A DNA stretch of 64,000 nucleotides from Calliopum simillimum (taxonomy: Eukaryota; Arthropoda; Insecta; Diptera; Lauxaniidae): the NCBI GenBank assembly GCA_951812925.1, contig OX638371.1:83275697-83339696 (forward strand). Reading direction: 5' to 3'. A program made the translations under genes and the position numbers. The notes beneath the pieces were generated by a model, which saw only the letters and a list, made by a program, of their open reading frames with translations, did not search any database and was not told the DNA's origin. Numbering within the stretch: position 1 is the first letter of the stretch; every line of letters starts with the position of its first letter. Positions 53,101 to 62,100 of the stretch are shown here, one piece after another.

Positions 53101-56100
53101 GTGCCAACATCTCTTTTAGCGATTCAGTGAGTAACTACAGAATAAATACAAAATAATTTAAGTTAAAACATTTGTGTAATTCATAGAAAAATGAAAAAAA
53201 AAAACTTTTAATTCAGGGTAATTTAAAGTAAAAATTAAAAAAACTTTTTTTTGTGACCTCAGGCTCATCTTAACACTAGTACTAGAGTGTGTAAACTACT
53301 CCAATCTTCTCATAAATTGTACTGCATAAGTTAGTAGTGCTTTTACTATACTGTGTGAGCAGGAATTGGTAGAACACCGGAAAATGTAAGATTCCTGGGA
53401 CTATTCTGTACAACTTTTCTTATTTCCACTTTTCGAAATTCGAACATATTACTTACTAGCAATAATAACACAGGTTTACAAAAAAAAAAAAATGTCATGG
53501 CGTTTTGACCAGACTATTGTTTCCTAGAGACTTTGACATCCTGAATTCGAATCCCGAGTCCGTTATTTTTTAGAACGTCTGAGAAAAAAGATTTCAAGGT
53601 CATATGGAGGTCAAAATGGGGTTCATGTGTCGTTTAGTGATAAATTCGCTAAAATTCTGAAACTAATTTTTTATCATTGAGTTCTTAGGTCTTAAAAAAA
53701 ATTTGTGATCAAAAAGGGTATCTTGGACTTAGTTTCGGAGATATAGCCATCGGAAGATCAGAATATATATCTGCTATGAAAACCGCTATAAGTTGGGAAC
53801 CCCTAGATGGATTTGAAAAATATTGGTGTCGTAAGAAACGTATTTTGTTGTTGTTATTGTTGTTGTTGTTTTTGTTGTTGCTGTTGCTGGTGTTGTTGAT
53901 TTATTTGTTGTTGTAATTGAAAAATTTCACAAAATTTCAGAAAAGCTCATATCTCGTAAATTATGAATCCAAATGAAAATATGCACACAACATTTTTATA
54001 GGCTGTCAAAATACCTTTCATATGACATCAATATTTTACAAATCCATCCAAGGGTTCTTAACTTATAGCGGTTTTCATAGAAGATATATCCGGATCTTTC
54101 GATGGCTATATCTCCGAAACTGGGTGTGAAGTACCATTTTTGATCACATATTCTTTTAAATGGCTAAGGACTCAATGATAAAAAAAAAATTAGTTTCAGA
54201 ATTTTAGCGAATTTATCACTAAACGACACATGACCTCCATATGACCTTGAAATTTTTTTTCTCAGACAAAAAAACGGACCCGGGATTCGGATTCAGAACG
54301 TCAAAGTCCCTAGGAAACTCATAGTCTGTTCAAAACGCCATGACATTTTTTTTTTTTTTTTTTGTAAACCTGTGTAATCGGTTGTGTGAACGAGGTATTA
54401 ATTTCAACTTATCATATTCGACAATATCAAGCCATCAAGTAAACTTTTCGTGAAAACAGACCCCAATTTTATTCATTTTTAACAAATTATAAAGCAATTC
54501 AGATTATGACATTACTTTTGTCTCTTTATTTAATTACTATAATAGCTCCGTTGGTTTTGCGAATTTCGAAAAAGAACATATGGGTTTTGAGATATTCAAG
54601 CCTAAAAGATCAAAAACACGATTTGCAAGGTTTCATAGAGGGCGTACAAGATCATTTTATATCTAACTTTTGTTCTAAGCAATGCATTTACAGTAGACCC
54701 CGCTTAATTGACTTGATGAAACCGGGACCCGCTTAATTGATACGATTGATCAATTAACCCTTTCGACTTGGCTGGGACAATTTATCCCAATTTTATATAC
54801 TAAAAAAATCTCGTATATACTACCAAATTTAATAATTTTATTATCTTTAAAAATAATTGGGCTGAAGACCATAACTGTTATTGCCTAGCTTTAAGTTTAT
54901 CTATATAATTCATTACATAAATAAATTATCTATAAATAAATAAATATTTAATAAATATTTAATATATATTGTCTCAGCCGGGTCGAAAGGGTTAAAAGAA
55001 TTCCGGATCATTGAGCGAGTTGTTCATTTAAACATAGAAAAAATTAGCATTTGGCGACTTTATGTAGTTTTAATTTAATGGTTTTTTATATGTTCAAAGC
55101 ATTAAGAATTTCTTTAAGTCACAAACTCCAGAAGCAGATAACGAATACGAAAATATGTATGTATATTGTACATTAGAGGTGTTTTAAGAATGTATGGAGA
55201 TCCTTAGTAACAACATTTTGATACTTGACACCCCTCAATTTTGTGAGGTTGGAAAAAAAAAATGAGTTTGCAAAAAAAAATTTGTGGGTGGGGTGAGGGT
55301 AAAGGTTGGCGCATCGAGGTCAAAGGTGAGAGAACAAGAGAAAAAAATTACATACAGCAATACTAATGTTTAGGGGTCCCCTCTAGAGGGGTCGAATGTA
55401 TGACCAACCCACATTATTTTCCATCCTCCAACATTTTTACCAAGCATACTTACCCCCTATCTCTAACCCCTAAGGGGGCACCCATACAAAATTGACATTT
55501 TTAGGAAATCGACCCCTACCACTCCCTGGGTGCCCCTAGAAGAATCAAATGTAAAACCGGCCCCTAATATTTTTTCCTCTACAAAACTTCGCACCATACT
55601 AACCCTCTATCTCTAGCTCTTAAGAGGACCCCCATACAAAATAGATGTCATAGACATGAAAAATATGGAAAGGAAATCGTCAAATAGGCCCATAACTGCC
55701 CAGAAGTCACTCCTAGAGGTGTCAAATATAAGACTGACCCCCAGTAGCCCCCCTCCAAAGTTTTTTCTCAGCATACCTACCCCCTATTTCTAATCATTAA
55801 GGGGGCTCCGATACAATGTTACTGTTTTTATAAAAAATGCCCCCACTGCCCTAAATGGCCCACGGGTACCCGTAGAAGGGTCAAATGTATGACCGACCCC
55901 ATTATTTTTTTACGACCTATATTTTTTTTCACATTATTGCCCCCTATTTTCAACCCTGAAAGGGGCTGCCATACAATTTTTTTTTTTATAAATTTTCTTA
56001 GAGATAATAGGGGTCGGTCACACATTTGACCCTTCTAGGGGTACCCATGGTCCAGTTAGGGCAGTGGGGGCAGTTTTAAAAAAAAAAAACGTAACTTTGT

Positions 56101-59100
56101 ATGGGAGCCCCCTTAAGGATTGGAAAAAGGGGGTAGGTAAGCTGTGAAACTTTGGAGGGGAGCTAATGGGGGTCGGTCATGTATTTGACTCCTCTAGGAG
56201 AGACTTCTGGGCAATTATGGGCCTATTTGACGATTTTCTTTTCATATTTTTTATGTCTATGACGTCAATTTTGTATGGAGGCCCCCTTAAGAGCTAGAGA
56301 TAGAGGGAAAGTATGGTGCGAAAAAATGTTGTAGAGGAAAAAATATTAGGGGCCGATCATACATTTGACCCTTCTAGGGGCACCCTGGGAGTGGTGGAGG
56401 TCGAATTCCTAAAATCTCAATTTTGTATGGAAGCACCCTAAGGGGTTAGAGGTAAGGGGTAGGTATGTGTGGTAAAAATGTTGGGGGAGAAAAAATAATG
56501 TGGGTCGGTCATACATTTGAACCCTCTAGAGGTGGCCCCTTTTGTAGGACTGTAAGTAAATTGTTTCTCCTTTTCTCTTATCTTTGACCTCGATGCGCCA
56601 ACCCTTACCCTCACCCCACCCCCGATTTTTTTTTTTCAAACTCCTTTTTTTTTTCCAACCTCACAAAATTGAGGGGTGTCAAGTATCAAAATCCGAAATT
56701 CGTGCACTAAAACACCCCTATTGTACATTAAAAAGTGCATTAGGTACATAAAGGGAACTTCAATTCACCTTAAAATAAAATAAAGAAAATTAATATAAAA
56801 TACGGGTATGTGCGTAGTAGACTTATAGCTGGGCATATTAATTTGGAAAAACTAGGTGTAATGGAAATGCAAATGGGATAGCTTAGGATATGTTTACTAC
56901 GAGTTCATCAGTCTGTCGTGCTGAGTCGGATGCCTAAGCACATGACCGGCCTGAAGAGGATGCGAAAATCTGTTTTTTTTGCAAATATCTCGCTAACGGT
57001 TACTTCTATAGAAAAATGTTGGGACAATTTTGTAATTGTGTGCTTATAAAAAGTAATTCAGGGTCAAATTTTTAAATTTTTTTCTAATTTTCAGTGGCAT
57101 TAAAAATAAAAAAACAACAGACGTGATTTTGACTTTTTAAAACCTTTAAAGCCATCACCTCTTCTGGACATGGTATGTAAGCATAATCCACTTTTGTCGG
57201 CGTTAAAAATATCAGCTTGATCAATACCCTTTAATAATCCGGGAAGAACTAAGTTATTGAAATCATTTGACCCTTTTGCGTTTTCTGAGGATTTCTCTGC
57301 ATGGACTTTACGAAAGACGACATATTAACGGTTTTGCCTTTGCCATAGCCAGTTCGGAGTAGGATTAAATCTTTATTGAGCTGTATTGAAAATTGTTCAG
57401 ATTTTTCCATCAGTATAATTTTTGTTACTTTTAATATTGTTGATCTTTTAAAAGGGGTATTTTATTTTTCATTTGGAAATCATTTTCTTCTTATCAATTA
57501 ACCGGGCAAAAAGCAAAAGACGTGTTTGCAGCAAAAGGCGCGTTTGCTCAACTGAACAAAATATGGTCTTCATTCGTTATATCCACCAAAACGAGAGTGC
57601 GCAGTTTTGATTCGAATGTGAAATGGGTTTTGTTACATGGGTGCGAAACGTGGCTTGTTACTGAACAACTAACAAAACAAGCTGCAAGTATTCGTCAACA
57701 AATGCTTAAGGCGAATACTAAAGGTTTGGTAGCCTCGCACTATATCGAATGCCGAGCTACATCAAAAATGCAATCAGAGGGCTATAGCAATCGAGGTCAA
57801 GCTGCGCAAATGGAGATGGATTGGTCACACTCTCCGGAAACTACACAGCGAAGTTTGTCGCCAGGCTCTTGAGTGGAATCCACAAGATAGTAGAGCACGT
57901 GGTAGACCCAAAACCAACTGGAAGAGGTCGCTGGAAAAGGAAACCCAAGAATCGGGAAAGTCGTGGCAAGAAATTAAAGTCAACGCAAGGGATCGTGACA
58001 AATGGAGAGATTTCATATTGGCCCTATGCTCCTCCTAGGAGTTAAAGGAGAATACAATTAACCGGGGAAACCAATTAAGCGGGAATCAATTAACAGGGGA
58101 TTTGGGTGCCTTTTTCAATGAGACAGTTTCACTAGGCTTTTTTTAGTTCAATTATTCGAGGAAGTCAATTAAAAGGGGGTCAATTAAGCGAGGTCTACTG
58201 TAGTAGTAAAGAGCAGAACAATTTCGTGCGCCCTCCATATAACCTCAAAAACCGTGATTTTAAACTTTTTGTATATAATTTGAGTTTTTGGCACCTTGTT
58301 GGTTTATGTTCTCATTTTCGAAAACTTCGCAAATATTTTTTTAGAATTATTTATACATATTTTCTATATCAATACTTACACTTGCGTCCAAATCTGATTC
58401 TTGAAGACTATACTCAGCATCACACTGAAAATAAAAAGCAAATATTTTTTCAAAATAATGAGGGGATTCCTGAAAACGTGTAAAAGTCTCGAAAACTTCG
58501 TAAACTCGTAAATGTTGCCAAAATCATTACGAAATTTGGCAGTTTTACGATTTCAGAAATCCCCTCAATAATAAAATAAAAACGGTCGCTAAAAACCAAC
58601 AACCTACATTGTTTCAAAGAAATTTTTTTATCACCGTTTGAAAAAGCGGGGACATTTCCATTTTGTATGTAATTCAAACCGATAATGAGCCAAATATCTG
58701 GACGGCTATCATCGATCGCTCTGAAACTTTATTCGATTTGAATGGAAACATATCGTCGGCTTGACAAGAAAAAGAGCTAAGTCAATTTTATGGCAATTCT
58801 AAAGCATCAACTTTTAACTTTTCATAAAAACAGAACCCAGATTCATTTATTTTTAGCCCTTTCGATCATTTGTAGCCATATGGCTACACAACTTTGAGCG
58901 ACATAATGCATTAGATTATGCCAAGTGTGTCAGCATATCAAAATTACTGAGCCAAGCACAGTCAACGTAGAATTTTGGCTCGTCTACAACAATCACAATA
59001 TTTTGCAAAGTTCTCGGAATTACAACACCCATTAAAAATTGTTTGTGTGTTTTTTTTTTTTTTTTTGGCTCGACGACAACAAACACAATCGGAATGAAAG

Positions 59101-62100
59101 CAATCTTCAAGAGCTCGGCATTTCGATAATTTACACCAAATCGAATTTGTGTTTCAGCAAATCGAATAGGAATCATTATCAAATTTTATTTACTGAAATA
59201 GAAATCCGATTTCATCCTTTTTGTAGCAATGCAGAGCTCTTGAAGATTGCTTTCATTCCGATTCCGAAGTGAATCGGATTTCAGAGCATGCCTGAATATT
59301 TCCCATTTCTCGGAATTAAAATTGTTTTTGCTTGTTGTTGCAAAATTGTGTGTGTTGTAGACGAGCCAAAAAAATAATAAAAACAATTTTTTATGTGAGT
59401 TGTAATTCTGAAAAATTTTAAAAATATTGCTGTAGGCTCACTCACTTTAGTTTTGCGCTGACTGCCTTGCATTATGCATTAACTGTTTTTTTGTGTAATA
59501 AAGTACTTTGACAGGAAATAGGGTGTATCATTTTTGAAAGTAATTTTTGAAAATCATTTTTCAAGTTATACTTTCTTCTGTGTGCGAAACTTGCTGTTTT
59601 CAGCCATATAAGAAAAAATATAATTTCGCGAAACAGTACTTCATCACATGACTCATCAAAAGTTGTGTTTTTTTCCCCAGGTTGCAAAATTTTATATAAC
59701 TTGCAGCTTCACACTTGTCGACTTAAGATTATGATGGTCAATGTTCATTGCTTACGCTTACCTCATCGTAATCTATTGCTCCTCCTTCAGCTCGCTGAAT
59801 AAGTTCTGTTCCGTTTTCGAATTGCTGAGTGTATTGTTCTCCTCCTTCAGCTCGCTGAATAATTTCTGTTCCGCTTTCGAATTGCTGAACGTATTGTCCT
59901 CCTCCTTCAGCTCTGTTAAAGGAGGATTCTTTTATTTCACTCACAGCTTTATGTATCATTATAAAACGTCCTATATTATCTACTTCTTTCCGTGCATCTT
60001 GCACTGGATTTACTAAGCGGCTTTTAACCTGGAAAAATAAAAATAAAAACGAAATATCCGTAAATAGTATGTAATTATTTTATTAAGATTGATATAATAG
60101 TGCAGGCAAATCAGGTAAAAAAGGGTTTAATATCTAATTTTGTTGAACAAGCACCGATTTTGATCCGTCATGGCTCATTTTGTTGATAATTGAAAAAGAA
60201 AATAAAAAAACCAACACTTTAAATTTATGCAGTTTTTGGAAAGAGGTCGAAAAACGGTTTTTTAAATAAAAAATAGAAACACTTTTAAAAAACGAAATAA
60301 CGACCAAATAAAAAACGAAATAACGCCCAAAAATATGAAATAACGCCCAAAATCAAAAACGAAATAGCGCCCAAATTATTTTCATATAAATTTGGGCGAT
60401 AATCATTTTGGAAATAACGCCAAAAATTTATTTGTATGAAAATAATTTGGGCGTTATTTCGTTTTTCGTTTTTGGGCGTTATTTCGTTTTTTAAAAATAA
60501 AACGAAATAACACCCAAAAAAAGCGAAATAAAGCCCAAATTTTTGGGCGTTATTTCCAAATTGATTATCGCCCAAATGTATATGAAAATAATTTGGGCGT
60601 TATTTCGTTTTTGTTTTTGGGCGTTATTTCATAGTTTTTGGGCGTTATTTCGTTTTTTATTTTGGGCGTTATTACGTCATATTATTTTTTGGGCGTTATT
60701 TCTTTTTTTTTTTTGGGCGTTATTTCCTAACGCCTACAAAATCTTTACTAGTTGCTACAAAACATCATGTCTTTAAGACCTTTTTTACGTTTAATTTCTT
60801 AGGTAGCTCATTTCAGAAATCACTCGGGTGATTTCTATTGATCCGAATGTCATAAGGGCGAAAAATATCACTTTTTTTGCGAGTTTTGTACTCTAACTTG
60901 CCGAAAATGCATTCAAAAGGACTGATGTGTTGGTGAAAGTTGTAGATATTGACGAGACAAAAAAACACATAAATCGATGAGTTGAAAAACCGTCTCAAGG
61001 TGCAAAATTCAAATATCCGTTTCTCGAAAACTAGAGCTAACTTGAACAATCCAAGCCAAACGGTCACTTATTTTGCCTATATTTTTACCCCGCAGCGTCA
61101 AAACCGTGTAAACTTATGACAAAAAAATTTTGTTTTACAGTGTAATTCATCACACCTCTGAAACTGTTTGGGCCAGATTACTGAGATTCGGAGCAAATGC
61201 GAACAGCAACAGAACAATTAACATCCATTGAAATAAAACAAAGCGCAATCACTCCCCTTAAAAACTAAACTGGTCGTATTTCCAAAACTGTTCAACGCAG
61301 ACGTATGAAATTTGGTTCATAGACAAAAGGCATCAGGACAAATAATAAAAAGGGTTAATGTTCACGAAAGTGCCAATTTTTAAAAACTTTCGAAGTTAAT
61401 CTTAGTTATCCTTTTGCTTTGGTGCAAATAATATAAAACTTAAGTTTTTATTGATTTCGCTAGGAACATGAATTCGTTCGACTTAATGTACTAAAAACTT
61501 AGTAATGCTGGAAGTATTGCAATTAGCTTTCAATCATTAGTTCAACAAAATTTTATCTCTTTTAAGAATACTTAATCTTTAAGATATCCTTTAAATGTTC
61601 AATAAATAAAAATAATACCAACCCTCATAGGATGAAATGGCGATTTAATTGGAAATTCTAGAACATTTAAGCCTTCGGGAATACTTTTATCGTCGAATTC
61701 ATTCATTAATATTGGCGTTTCATTAGCGATTATGTGCTCAAATTCTTCAGATGTTGTTTCGGTGTCATGCGAAAGAGTTACTTGATTTGCAAAAAATATC
61801 GTATCGATTTGTTCCTCTTCAATGGGAAGATTAAGATGCCTGGAAAACTGTTAATTAAGAAATAATTTATTTTCATAAGCACGACTTTTTTATGAATTTT
61901 TTTATTTTATTTTACTTACACTATTGTACTTGTATAATTGACCAAACATATCAGTTTCTGATGATGGCTTTAGAAAAAGAAATAAGAAAAATTTAAATTA
62001 AAAAAAATAAATTCTGTAAACAGTGAAGATCATTCTATTTAAAGACTATATAAAAACTATGCTTCACAAATGACTCGTTCAACATTTTGCTATAAAGTCT

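Larger units (their letters stand above)
54691..58200. mobile_element. Tigger/pogo-like element with nested insertions
   Basis: Tips CAGTAGACCCCGCTTAATTG and CAATTAAGCGAGGTCTACTG are imperfect complements with TA directly outside both (54689-54690 and 58201-58202), as in pogo/Tigger elements. The interior has a transposase relic (57110-57430, minus), plus three later insertions: a 237-bp foldback, a 1.5-kb foldback and an RTE-like LINE fragment. Fills most of intron 5. Confidence 0.78.
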
